From positions 23,167 through 87,166 of the IMG/VR virus record IMGVR_UViG_3300025438_000009: 64,000 nucleotides of DNA, one strand, 5' to 3'. The stretch's first letter is position 1. Every line of letters starts with the position of its first letter. Under the pieces are notes generated by a model that searched no databases, was not told the DNA's origin, and saw only the letters and a program-made list of their open reading frames with translations. This document shows positions 39,944 through 49,042 of the stretch, one piece after another. Position numbers and translations under genes: made by a program. The DNA comes from a virus.

Positions 39944-40828
39944 ATGGTTTCTAGAGGCGTTGTTGAACCGCTCAAACTTACCCCGTACCCTTATGGAGTA
40001 TTCAGTGTAGCTCCTCCCACGACCCACACCTCTCGCGCATATGACGAGAAGTGGATTAGAGGTTTTTCACAACTATTAGACTCTCGCCCTACTGCTATTC
40101 GCAACTGGGATGTGACAAGTAACACTGAAGATGTAATTTACTCTCAGTCTTTGGCCAATGATGTTGCAAGATTTATTGAAAATATTACTCCGTTTTTTAT
40201 TGAAGTTGAAGACAACGCTTCTACTCTTGGCTTGAATGGCGAGGACCGGTTTGCCCGTGTTCTTCGCCAGCTTGATGCTAGTTCTCAGAAAGCTGTAGAA
40301 ACAGAACTCTGGCTGGGGACGATTGCTCAGGCAGAGTCGCTCAACAACACATACTTATGCGATGCTTCTACAGCCACTGTTCTTAATGGTGGGACAGCTC
40401 TTGAGGCAAAGAAAGCTCTTGCTATTTTGGAGCAATATATTGCTTCCAGTTCTCCCACAGGAGAGACAGGAGTTATCCACATGCCTAAACATATTGCTTC
40501 TCTTCTGGGTACTGCTATCGAGTTCGACAAGAAAAAAGAACACTTAGTTACCCGCTTGGGCACTCCTGTTGCTACGGGTGCAGGATATACGGGCGCTGGG
40601 CCTGTTGGACAGACTGGCGCTGCTGCCAGTGATACAAACAAATGGATGTACGCTTCTGGAACTACCAATATTCATCTCGGTAAGTCTGAAGTCGTCAACG
40701 ATACATTGTCCCAAGGGTACAACGTGTCGGGTAATAAGAATGACATGAGAATAAAAGCTACACGGCCTGCGGTTGCGTACTTTGACACTTCGATACACCT
40801 AGCAGTTAAAGTCGACTTGTCGGTTTAA
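39944..40828 (+). CDS. Putative second head protein
   Basis: A 294-residue protein following the capsid gene. It has no membrane segment and looks globular, with a helical WLGTIAQAESLNNTYLCDAS region and a glycine-rich GAGYTGAGPVGQTGA loop near 215-229. Its size and position fit a minor capsid, vertex or decoration protein; a second HK97-like subunit is conceivable. No decisive motif is seen. The ATG at 39944 follows AAGAAGAGGATTGCACACAC. Confidence 0.6.
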   Translation: MVSRGVVEPLKLTPYPYGVFSVAPPTTHTSRAYDEKWIRGFSQLLDSRPTAIRNWDVTSNTEDVIYSQSLANDVARFIENITPFFIEVEDNASTLGLNGEDRFARVLRQLDASSQKAVETELWLGTIAQAESLNNTYLCDASTATVLNGGTALEAKKALAILEQYIASSSPTGETGVIHMPKHIASLLGTAIEFDKKKEHLVTRLGTPVATGAGYTGAGPVGQTGAAASDTNKWMYASGTTNIHLGKSEVVNDTLSQGYNVSGNKNDMRIKATRPAVAYFDTSIHLAVKVDLSV

Positions 40829-40837
40829 CTGTACAAT

Positions 40838-40843
40838 TATAAT
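40838..40843 (+). promoter_or_regulatory. Possible tail-gene promoter (-10 TATAAT)
   Basis: A perfect TATAAT box lies between the head and tail-tube genes. The nearest -35-like sequence (TTGTCG) is only 15 bases upstream, so strength is uncertain. Confidence 0.4.
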
Positions 40844-40875
40844 AACCAACAAGCTAAAAAAGGAGAATAGCTAAC

Positions 40876-42144
40876 ATGGCTACTCAAGATTATGCCGCTA
40901 GCATTCAGGGTGTGTCCATTCGTGTTACCCGCCTCAATGCATACGGAAACCTTCTCAACGGTCCCGGTGACAGCTACACCACCTCGGCCTTCATGCGAAT
41001 TTCGTTCACCCCCGAATATGAAGAGGGCGATGAAATGACCGAAAAGTCTGCAAACGGTTCCGTTTGTGTGACTTACAAGTCTCCTGACACGCTAAAGCGT
41101 ATCACTATGGAACTTGCTATCTGTGAGCCCGACCCTGAGCTTACAAACCTTATTTCTGGTGGTCTCTTGCTCCGCAAGAACCTCGGAACTTTCGCCAGCC
41201 CCAACAACCGTAGCATTGGTTGGGCCGCTCCTGCTGTTGGAGACGACCCTGCAGGTAACGGTGTGGCAATTGAGACTTGGTCTCTCGCCATCAAGGACGG
41301 CAAAAAGTCCGCAACACTGCCGTACTTCCACTGGGTGTTCCCCTATGTCAAGATGCGTCAGAGTGGCGACCGAGTTATCGAAAACGGTATGCTTGCCAAC
41401 ACCTTCGAAGGTTACGGCTTGGGCAACATCAACTTCGGTGATGGAATCGATGACCGTTGGGAGTTCCCAACAGCCGCCGAGCGTCCCTACTCCTACGCTC
41501 GCGACGACTGGGCACCTACCGGACGTAACGGCTTCTTCTCGTGGCACGGATTCATCTCGAACACCGTTGTTAACAAGGCTCGTCTTGCTAATGTTGCTAC
41601 TCTTACGACTGCAACTGCGCACGACTTTGCACCTGGTGAAAAAGTTGTTGTTGCAGGCGCTGAGGTTAGCGAGAGCATCACAGCTGCGTCCGGTGATGGT
41701 ACAACAGTTACCTACACTTGCGAAAACAGCTTCTCAGGTGGCCAAACAGTCACCATCTCGGGTTTGACACCAAGCACGTTTAACGGAGTCTTTACCATCG
41801 CTTCTGTAACTTCCTCTGCATTCACTGTCACATCAGTAGTGTCGGGAAGCTCGTCAGGAACTGGTACGGCTGTGTTTGACTCGATGTTTGGCTTCACAGG
41901 CAGGTATGAGATTGCTGGAACCCCAACGGCAACCACATTTACTTACTCAAATGCTGGTACTGACAGTGTCTCTGCTGCTGTATCCCCAGTTGGAACTGCG
42001 ATTGTTGACCCAGACGCACGTGCTGTTAACACATTGCCAGATGCCAACGAGAGTGGTACCTACAACGTTCCTGGAAGCAAGGACTACAACGCTGACGATG
42101 CAATTGACTACGTCATCAGCTCTAACGAGGACCCAACCTCCTAA
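40876..42144 (+). CDS. Probable major tail (tube) protein with inserted beta repeats
   Basis: A 422-residue protein with the strong site AAAAAAGGAGAATAGCTAAC. Residues 1-230 look like a tail-tube subunit. From about 230 on it carries repeats of the pattern TAHDFAPGEKVVV...TFNGVFTI...FTVTSV, the same beta-sandwich-like repeat found about ten times in the distal tail protein at 52876. These would decorate the tube surface. Its position before the connector genes and the strong expression signals support the tube call; it is not proved by a motif. Confidence 0.75.
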   Translation: MATQDYAASIQGVSIRVTRLNAYGNLLNGPGDSYTTSAFMRISFTPEYEEGDEMTEKSANGSVCVTYKSPDTLKRITMELAICEPDPELTNLISGGLLLRKNLGTFASPNNRSIGWAAPAVGDDPAGNGVAIETWSLAIKDGKKSATLPYFHWVFPYVKMRQSGDRVIENGMLANTFEGYGLGNINFGDGIDDRWEFPTAAERPYSYARDDWAPTGRNGFFSWHGFISNTVVNKARLANVATLTTATAHDFAPGEKVVVAGAEVSESITAASGDGTTVTYTCENSFSGGQTVTISGLTPSTFNGVFTIASVTSSAFTVTSVVSGSSSGTGTAVFDSMFGFTGRYEIAGTPTATTFTYSNAGTDSVSAAVSPVGTAIVDPDARAVNTLPDANESGTYNVPGSKDYNADDAIDYVISSNEDPTS

Positions 42145-42157
42145 TTAGCAGTTGGCT

Positions 42158-42194
42158 GAACGGGTGGCACACTGCATAAGTGTGTCACCCGTTC
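42158..42194 (+). terminator. Long hairpin after the tail-tube gene
   Basis: A 15-bp stem (42158-42172 with 42180-42194, one G-T pair) with loop TGCATAA. Only a weak TATCT follows before the next binding site, so partial termination is likely, lowering expression of the connector genes relative to the tube. Confidence 0.65.
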
Positions 42195-42211
42195 TATCTA
42201 AGGAGACATAA

Positions 42212-43267
42212 ATGAGTACAGGACTTTGGGTTGCCGTATCCGATTTGGGCCCAGACTGGGAGAATTCGGACTACGCTGAAGAAGCGGTGCGCTCAGCCTC
42301 CTACATTATGTGGGCTTTGTCGGGGAGAAAGTACACGGGGCTATCGACAGTTACCGAGCGGTACATTAGATTTGCTCCGCTTATCAACACTAGACTTCTT
42401 CAAGAAGCTGCGATTCTTAATTCTCGCATTAATAAGACACTTGAGCTTGTACAACCTTGGGTGGCTGCTGAAACAAGAATTCGCCTCCGGGGGCAACCAA
42501 TCAGAGAAATTAAGACGGTACGCAATGTCGGAGGAGACATTGTAAACCCCGATAGCTACTATTTGGTAGACCACTCGACCCTCCAGTTCTCTGAGGGCGC
42601 TTTGATTGTTCCCGCCGATATTGAGGTTAGCTACTCATATGGCGCAGAACCTCCTGTGCTGGGCAAGATGGCTGCTAGGCGTGTCGCTATAGAGTTTATT
42701 AAGTTGTGGACTGAGGACAGCGACTGTGCCCTCCCAGAGCGTATTACATCGGTATCTAGGCAGGGTGTTACATACACTGTCTTAGACTCGCAGGATTTCC
42801 TCGAAGAGATGCGTATGGGCATCTACGAAATCGACTTGTTCCTGAAGGCAAACAACCCCAACAAGGCCCAAAAGCGCTCAAAAGTTTTTTCTCCCGATAT
42901 TCCTCGCGCAAGGCGTTATTCTCCTGAAACCCTGACATACCCAGTTTCCACCCAAGACATCGTTGTCTCTAAAAATGGTGGCTCAGTTACTTTGACTCTG
43001 GCGTCAATATCTGCAGAATTCCTTGTGGATGAGGCTGGCTGGACTCCCGAACTGATGATTAGAAGCAAGGGTGGGTCCAAATCTAAAATTCTTCCCGGAA
43101 GTTCTGTAGTTATCAATTCAGGCAATATCACCCTGACAGTGCCCTATAGAGAAGCATATTTAATTTTGACCCTTGTTAATTCTGGAACGTGGGACTTGTA
43201 TGCAAACAAAGATGGGGCATCAACCTACATTGAATCGGGTAACCTTACAGTAGACATGACAATCTGA
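42212..43267 (+). CDS. Head-to-tail connector protein
   Basis: A 351-residue protein. The first 215 residues fit a helical connector/adaptor (SASYIMWALSGRKYTG; ARRVAIEFIKLWTEDSDCALPERITSV), and the last 110 form an added beta-rich domain (SVTLTLASISAEFLVDEAGWTPE). Adaptors sit on the portal and join the tail. The site TCTAAGGAGACATAA precedes the ATG. The extra C-terminal domain is unusual for an adaptor. Confidence 0.7.
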   Translation: MSTGLWVAVSDLGPDWENSDYAEEAVRSASYIMWALSGRKYTGLSTVTERYIRFAPLINTRLLQEAAILNSRINKTLELVQPWVAAETRIRLRGQPIREIKTVRNVGGDIVNPDSYYLVDHSTLQFSEGALIVPADIEVSYSYGAEPPVLGKMAARRVAIEFIKLWTEDSDCALPERITSVSRQGVTYTVLDSQDFLEEMRMGIYEIDLFLKANNPNKAQKRSKVFSPDIPRARRYSPETLTYPVSTQDIVVSKNGGSVTLTLASISAEFLVDEAGWTPELMIRSKGGSKSKILPGSSVVINSGNITLTVPYREAYLILTLVNSGTWDLYANKDGASTYIESGNLTVDMTI

Positions 43268-43281
43268 CGTAAGGAAGTCCC

Positions 43282-43797
43282 ATGGCAGTAGATATTGATA
43301 TTTACACATTAGATTTGGACGAGTCTGCTCTTGATTTAGTAAACCTGCTGGACGGGGTGCTTTCTCGAGTTGTCGCTCTTTTTGAGTCTTATGGCGTACC
43401 CGTGCCTAGACGTCGATACTGGACCATGACAACACCAGCCATTGATTGCGAACAGCTGGTGGTCTCATTCACTCAAATGTATCTGGGCCCTCCTGGAGAC
43501 GAAGCTTCCACCCCGCAAAGATGTAATCAGCCCAGAACTGCAGTTATGGAGATTATGGTTACACGGGCTATCCCCGTGGTGGGGCAGAACGGTCAAGTCC
43601 CTTCTGCAGATAAAATTGAGAAAGCATCTCGAATCTCTGCTGTTGATGCGTGGGTTTTAATGCACTCTTTGAATCTTCTAGACCAGTGGGATGACGCAGG
43701 TTTATACGGTCCTGGAGTGATTGCAACTGTCTCATCCGGAGAGGTTTCTGGCGGTTTTCAGAGCATACTAATGCAGATAACAATGGCGGTTCCCTAA
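43282..43797 (+). CDS. Putative neck or tail-terminator protein
   Basis: A 171-residue protein with ALFESYGVPVPRRRYW and PGDEASTPQRCNQPRTAVMEI segments, which recur in actinophage neck proteins from memory. It likely forms part of the head-tail joint or caps the tail tube. It lies between the connector and an HK97-gp10-like protein and overlaps the latter by one base (TAATG). Confidence 0.65.
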   Translation: MAVDIDIYTLDLDESALDLVNLLDGVLSRVVALFESYGVPVPRRRYWTMTTPAIDCEQLVVSFTQMYLGPPGDEASTPQRCNQPRTAVMEIMVTRAIPVVGQNGQVPSADKIEKASRISAVDAWVLMHSLNLLDQWDDAGLYGPGVIATVSSGEVSGGFQSILMQITMAVP

Positions 43798-44300
43798 TGA
43801 CTTACGGACTACCCGACACTATAGCTGCGGGTGTTGCTAGACGTCTAGCTGGAATGATTAAGAATGCAGGCCGTGGCGCTGGCGGTGGTGGCGCTAGTGG
43901 TTTTGGGTTCACTGTAAAAAAACTTGTTATTGACAAAGTTGCTTTGGGGCATATGCTCAACAGCCCTGGCGGGTTAGTGGGGGAATACCTAGCTAAAAAG
44001 GGTGACAAGATAGTAGCTGCTGCGCGTAGGCAGGTTGGTGTCGATACTGGTGCCTTGCGTAATTCTATAAAAATGGTCCACTTTAGGTCTTCTAGGGGTC
44101 AGTATTTGTGGATTGGTTCCAAGGAGAGCCACGCTTATATGCACCATGAGGGGACTATAGCTCATGTAATTTTGCCAACAAGGTCTACCATGTTGCGTTT
44201 TCGGGTAGGTGCTCGAATTGTTTATAGTAGGGCTGTGAGGCACCCCGGAACAAGACCAAACAAATATCTTTCGGACCAGCTATATTTAGTGAAAGTCTAG
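43797..44300 (+). CDS. HK97-gp10-like tail completion protein
   Basis: A 167-residue basic protein. Residues about 80-92 (VGVDTGALRNSI) and the following YLWIGSKESHAYMHHEGTIAH and RHPGTRPNKYLSDQL segments match the HK97-gp10 group, which acts at the head-tail joint. A glycine-rich stretch (about 25-38) lies near the N terminus. Its context between neck and chaperone genes fits. Confidence 0.8.
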   Translation: MTYGLPDTIAAGVARRLAGMIKNAGRGAGGGGASGFGFTVKKLVIDKVALGHMLNSPGGLVGEYLAKKGDKIVAAARRQVGVDTGALRNSIKMVHFRSSRGQYLWIGSKESHAYMHHEGTIAHVILPTRSTMLRFRVGARIVYSRAVRHPGTRPNKYLSDQLYLVKV

Positions 44301-44307
44301 TACAATA

Positions 44308-44706
44308 GTGAGTGACATAAAGAGTCGCTCTGCCAATAAAGACAACAAGGAGAAAATGATGGCGCGTTTCAAGGACTTCGGTTCGAAGAGTTTGGATGAG
44401 ATTGAACCACTCTCATTCAAAATTCACAAAGAAGAGTTTCACTGTATTAAGCAGGTCCAGGGTAAGGTCCTGATGGAGATTGTATCCATGTCTCAGGGGG
44501 AGAACTCTGCAATTTCTTTAGAGCTTATTGAAAAGTTCTTTAGTAGTGTCCTCCACGATGAGAGCTATAAAAGGTTTGAGTCTTTGCTACACGACAAAGA
44601 CAAAATTGTTGACGTCGAAACTCTGGGAGAAATTACCGGATGGCTGATTGAGCAGTACACTAACCGCCCTACCCAACGGCCAGAGAACTCATCGGGTGGG
44701 CAATAG
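44308..44706 (+). CDS. Tail assembly chaperone, upstream frame
   Basis: A 132-residue acidic, helical protein starting at GTG 44308, ending in TAG 44704. Position directly before the tape measures, size, and an overlapping -1 open frame identify it as the G-like tail assembly chaperone. These proteins bind the tape measure during tail-tube polymerisation. There is little binding-site sequence upstream; a start at ATG 44356/44359 after ACAAGGAGAAA is a real alternative, giving a shorter protein (MMARFKDFG). Confidence 0.75.
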   Translation: MSDIKSRSANKDNKEKMMARFKDFGSKSLDEIEPLSFKIHKEEFHCIKQVQGKVLMEIVSMSQGENSAISLELIEKFFSSVLHDESYKRFESLLHDKDKIVDVETLGEITGWLIEQYTNRPTQRPENSSGGQ

Positions 44707-45128
44707 ACCTCTGGCCGTATATCCACGGTAAAAGCATCATCCAGAAAGTCCCTTTAGCTGATTTAGATGCGTCAGACATGCTCGATGTCTTGCACTACTA
44801 CTTTGAAGAGGACTTGGTTTACTCTACCCAAATGGAGTCTGAGTCTCGCTCTCAGGTCAGGGAAAGTATCTACAAAAATCTGTATAACACAGAGTATAAA
44901 TATGGGCAGAAGGTTAAAAGCTCTAGCCCCGATAGAAACGTAGTAAAATTAGAGAACGCTAGTGGAAGTACAGATTTATATTTTGATACTGAACCTACAG
45001 AAGAGTTATCTGACATCAAACCGTTTAATCCAAAAAGAAAAGAAGTAAAACCTTACACACCACCAACACAGTTTGATGGTGGGTCTGAGGTTCCTTTTGG
45101 AAATATTCTTGATGCTCCGATGAACTAA
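44664..45128 (+). CDS. Tail assembly chaperone, -1 frameshift extension
   Basis: This frame is open from 44664 (just after a TAA at 44661) to TAA 45126 and lies in -1 relative to the upstream chaperone gene. Its start, PTARELIGWAIDLWPYIHG, overlaps the 3' end of that gene and has no initiation site of its own. The layout is the classic G/GT arrangement of siphophages, producing a small amount of fused protein that recruits the tape measure. The shift must occur within 44664-44706; no textbook X-XXY-YYZ heptamer is obvious there. Confidence 0.75.
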   Translation, partial: PPYPTARELIGWAIDLWPYIHGKSIIQKVPLADLDASDMLDVLHYYFEEDLVYSTQMESESRSQVRESIYKNLYNTEYKYGQKVKSSSPDRNVVKLENASGSTDLYFDTEPTEELSDIKPFNPKRKEVKPYTPPTQFDGGSEVPFGNILDAPMN

Positions 45129-45138
45129 GGAGTTTCTT

Positions 45139-48100
45139 GTGGCACTTGATAATGTGGTTGGCTCCGCATATATTATTGTCCACTCTCTGACCGACAAAAT
45201 AAATGATGACCTAAGGCGAGGTTTTAAAAACTCTGACCGAGGGATGACCCGCTCTGGTGAGACCATGGGCGAGGCATTCACTAAAGGGTTCAGTCGAGCA
45301 TCCAAATCTACTAACGTATTTACTAGATTTTCTCGGGCCATAAAAACAGCAATCCCGGAAGCTGAAGCTACAAGGCTACAGTATACGAAGTTAATTAGAA
45401 TATCGTATATTGTTGGACCAGCAATCTCTGTTCTTGTCGGAGGAATTTCCAGTCTTGTAGGTGGTTTGGGTGCTTTGGTTGGCTCCGCTGGAGCTGCCTC
45501 TGCTTCTGTAGTTTCATTGGGTAGTATTTTTGCAGCCCTCAAAATAGGTATGTCCGCTGCAAAGCTTGCTCTTAAAGGGGTTTCAGATGCTCTGGGCAAG
45601 CTTAATCAGGCTGCAGGTGGTGGTGCCGGTGCTGTAGATAACTCTCGCCAGATTGAGGACGCCGAAAGACGCCTTGCTCTTGTTATTGAGAGCAATAGGG
45701 AACGATTGGCAGATGCCAACAAGGCGTTGGCGCGGGCGCAATTAGAGCTAAACGAGGCTTTTACAGCTGGGCTGGAAGAAATACAGCAGATTGGCTTTGG
45801 AGCAGAGAACGCTGCTTTAGCGGAGAAGAGAGCATCTTTAGAACTTGAGAAAGCTCGTGAAGCGCTCGCCAAAGCCCAAGACTTACCACCTAACTCTAGA
45901 ATCCGTAGAGAAGCTGAACTTGCCCTCGAGGAGGCTGAGCTTAAATACAGGCAAGCAAAAGACCTAAGCTCCGACTTAAATGATGAGCAGGACCGTCTGG
46001 CTCAAACTGGAGTAGCCGGAACTAACGCCGTTACGCAGGCTGTAGAAAGACTCGCTGCTTCAGAAATTGCTAAGGCTCGGGTTGTGCGCGACGGTGCCAG
46101 AGCCCAGGAAGATGCAGAGCGTGCTCTCAAGGATGCTTTGGAGGGTAACGACCAAGCTATGGGTGGTGGGTTGAATCCTTTTGAAGGATTGAACGAGTAT
46201 CAAATAGAATTTGTTAAGTTCCTTTTTGGGCTGAAGCCACTGTATGAAGAACTAAAACTTGTTGCATCCGAGGCGTTCCTACCGCCTCTCCAAGAGGCTA
46301 TAACTCTTATCGCAGATAAGGCATTCCCTACAGTGCGCGATGGGATAGCTACTGTTGCTGGGGCTATGGGAACAGCATCTATATCCGTTGCTAATGCCCT
46401 GACAAGTTCCACCAACCTTAACAAAACTGCGTACATCTTCAAGGCATCTGCTGCGATTATTCGTTCTCTAGGAAGAACCCTAGGAAATGTCTGGGGTTCA
46501 GCTTTGTCACTTCTTACAGGTGCAAATCAGATGACGTTAGACTTTGTCAATTTCTTGGATAAAAAGTCTTCAGCTTTTGCTTCTTTCCTTAACGTAAAGC
46601 AGGCTACTGGGGAGCTCAGTGATTTTTTCTCGAGGGCTGGAGACATTGCCGCTGATTGGGGCACAATATTTGGGAATATTGCATCGGGCTTTGGAAAAAT
46701 AATCCAAGCCAACTTCGGTCCTGGTTCTGGTGGGGACTATCTAGTCCAATGGCTCATTGATGCCACAGAAAAATTTAGAAACTTAGACGACACGGCAGGC
46801 GGTAGTCAGAAACTATCTGACTACTTCCTGGGCGTGTCAGTCAACAGCCAAAAGATTCTTTCTTCTATAGGAGCACTTGCTAGTGAGCTATTTAAGTTGG
46901 GAGATAATCCAGAAATTGGAGACACTTTTGACATTCTTGCCGAAGGTGCGCCTGCAGTAGGAATTATTGCTGAAAAATTTTTAGAGGCTGCTCCCGCACT
47001 GGGGAAGTTTGTGGAGCACTTTGTAAAATTCACCGAGGTACTGACAGACACAGACTCTACAGCAATATTTTTGGACACTCTGGCTACCGCTTTAGAAGTT
47101 ATAGTAGGAATTTTAGAGAACGAGCTGGTACTGGGAATACTTATTGCTGTTAGTCAAGTGGGGGCGTTAGCCCTAGCAATCGGAACTATACAGAAAGTTT
47201 CTCGATTTGCCTTTAAAGCTGCAGCCGGAAGTGTTGGATTCTTTAGCAAGCAAATTGGGGCAACTACCACGGCAATACAATCAGCAGGAGTGATTATTGC
47301 TGGTAAGGGGGAAAAAGCAAAAGTGGCAAGGGGTAAGTTTGCTGGAATGGTTAAGGGTGGGCTAAAAATGGGTGGCACTCTTGTTGCTTTCTCTGGGATA
47401 GCTACTGCAATTGGGACTGCCACAAGAGGAGCGCAACTTTCTCAGGGGGCGTATGACGAATTTTATGCTTCTGCTAGTGGAGTGAAATCTCTCGACTTTA
47501 ACAGGGTGTGGGAACAGCAAGAAATATCAATGTTTAATTTTAGAGGCAGTGCTGACCAGGCAAGCGTGTCTATGGAGCAGATGACCTCAGGATTTTATGG
47601 AGCAAATAAGGCAATTAATAGTTTTCTTGGGGGCACGGTGGGCTTAATTATTCCTGAGTTTAAGAACGCTTCTGACAGCTTTGCAAAAGCTGAAGATACT
47701 TTGTTCAGTTTTGGAGAGGCTATAGGCGATGTTGCGAGCGTAAATCTCGGTCAAGCTCAAGCATCTTTTGCAGACTTGGCAAGTCAGACAGATGGCTCGC
47801 AAGAGTCCCTTATGAATCTTTTTAACAGGATGCCTGGGCTAAAGGATGAGCTACGCGCTTTAGCTTTTGCTAACGGACTGGCAACAGACGACGTGTCCCT
47901 TCTGGATATAGCTCAGGGGAGGAGCTACGGCTCTTCTAGGATTCTTAAGAAACAATTTGACGAGACATCAGCTGCTGCGCTTGATACGACAGGAAAAATT
48001 CAAGCCCTTGCTGATGCCATTAGTGGGTATACAGGTGAGGCGATATCCGCTGAGCGTCAGGCGATTGACTATATAGAGACGACAGGTGCACTCACGGACG

Positions 48101-48966
48101 CCTTAGGACTTAATGGGGGAACTCTTGATATAAATACTGAGGCCGGAAGAAACAACGCAACAGCAGTTCTAGACCTTGCTGAGGCGTCCAACGATTTAAC
48201 TATTGCTAACTATGAAAATGGTGGTTCTGTTGAGGACCTGATTAAAGATAATGAAGCTCAAAGAACGGACATGCTCGATACTCTGATTCAATTTGGACTT
48301 AACGATACAGTGGCTAAAGACTACATTGCAACTCTCTTTTTAACAGAAGATGACATTAGAGCAATGGTAGCTGCGGACAACGTCCCCGAAACTAAAGATG
48401 ATATTGACGGGGTCCAAAAAACAGCCAACACATATGAAAGAAGAGGGGGTAGATACTCCCCCACTGTTAGTGGTCAAAAGGGTGATGGGTTTAGTCCCCT
48501 CGAGAAACTAATAAACTTTCTTACACGGGGAGTTTACGGTCTTATATTTGGTGCCGATGGTGGATTAATGAAATATGCAAACGGCGGGATGGGTATCAAT
48601 TCACAAGGCTATCCCGGTCAGTTGTACCAGTTTGCAGAGCCAGAAACACGCTGGGAAGCACTTATTACTGGTCGACCAGGTGAGGAAGAAAAGAATTTAG
48701 CAGTGTGGCGAGAGGCTGGTAAGCGTCTGGGAATCACTATGACGCCCAATGTTGTTGGGGGTATGTACTCCGCGATGACTCAATCTTTATCCGACAGTCG
48801 CGTATCAGGTTCTGAGATACCCCCTATAAGGCAGAACACCAGAAACATCAATCTTAGTGTCAGTCCCGCCCGAGGCATGGACGAAACCGAACTAGCTCGC
48901 TCTATTGCCCGAGAAATTGACTTTCAGCTTAAGAGAGCTGAGTGGGAAGAGTCCTACCAAAAGTAA
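45139..48966 (+). CDS. Tape measure protein 1
   Basis: A 1275-residue protein starting at GTG 45139 after AAGGAGTTTCTT. It has a basic helical start, a hydrophobic glycine-rich block (about 90-150, LVGGLGALVGSAG), coiled coils (about 165-320), further hydrophobic segments (about 650-760) and a C-terminal domain (YANGG, FAEPETRWEALITGRPG, GKRLGI). Tape measures set tail length and are ejected into the host. Its length, domains and order match the next gene throughout, so it is one of a tandem pair. Confidence 0.9.
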   Translation: MALDNVVGSAYIIVHSLTDKINDDLRRGFKNSDRGMTRSGETMGEAFTKGFSRASKSTNVFTRFSRAIKTAIPEAEATRLQYTKLIRISYIVGPAISVLVGGISSLVGGLGALVGSAGAASASVVSLGSIFAALKIGMSAAKLALKGVSDALGKLNQAAGGGAGAVDNSRQIEDAERRLALVIESNRERLADANKALARAQLELNEAFTAGLEEIQQIGFGAENAALAEKRASLELEKAREALAKAQDLPPNSRIRREAELALEEAELKYRQAKDLSSDLNDEQDRLAQTGVAGTNAVTQAVERLAASEIAKARVVRDGARAQEDAERALKDALEGNDQAMGGGLNPFEGLNEYQIEFVKFLFGLKPLYEELKLVASEAFLPPLQEAITLIADKAFPTVRDGIATVAGAMGTASISVANALTSSTNLNKTAYIFKASAAIIRSLGRTLGNVWGSALSLLTGANQMTLDFVNFLDKKSSAFASFLNVKQATGELSDFFSRAGDIAADWGTIFGNIASGFGKIIQANFGPGSGGDYLVQWLIDATEKFRNLDDTAGGSQKLSDYFLGVSVNSQKILSSIGALASELFKLGDNPEIGDTFDILAEGAPAVGIIAEKFLEAAPALGKFVEHFVKFTEVLTDTDSTAIFLDTLATALEVIVGILENELVLGILIAVSQVGALALAIGTIQKVSRFAFKAAAGSVGFFSKQIGATTTAIQSAGVIIAGKGEKAKVARGKFAGMVKGGLKMGGTLVAFSGIATAIGTATRGAQLSQGAYDEFYASASGVKSLDFNRVWEQQEISMFNFRGSADQASVSMEQMTSGFYGANKAINSFLGGTVGLIIPEFKNASDSFAKAEDTLFSFGEAIGDVASVNLGQAQASFADLASQTDGSQESLMNLFNRMPGLKDELRALAFANGLATDDVSLLDIAQGRSYGSSRILKKQFDETSAAALDTTGKIQALADAISGYTGEAISAERQAIDYIETTGALTDALGLNGGTLDINTEAGRNNATAVLDLAEASNDLTIANYENGGSVEDLIKDNEAQRTDMLDTLIQFGLNDTVAKDYIATLFLTEDDIRAMVAADNVPETKDDIDGVQKTANTYERRGGRYSPTVSGQKGDGFSPLEKLINFLTRGVYGLIFGADGGLMKYANGGMGINSQGYPGQLYQFAEPETRWEALITGRPGEEEKNLAVWREAGKRLGITMTPNVVGGMYSAMTQSLSDSRVSGSEIPPIRQNTRNINLSVSPARGMDETELARSIAREIDFQLKRAEWEESYQK

Positions 48967-49042
48967 CATGTGAGAAAGATAGTAAAATTAAGTAGTACTA
49001 GAGACATATTTTAGCTAAAGACGAAATCCGAGGAGCACTAGG

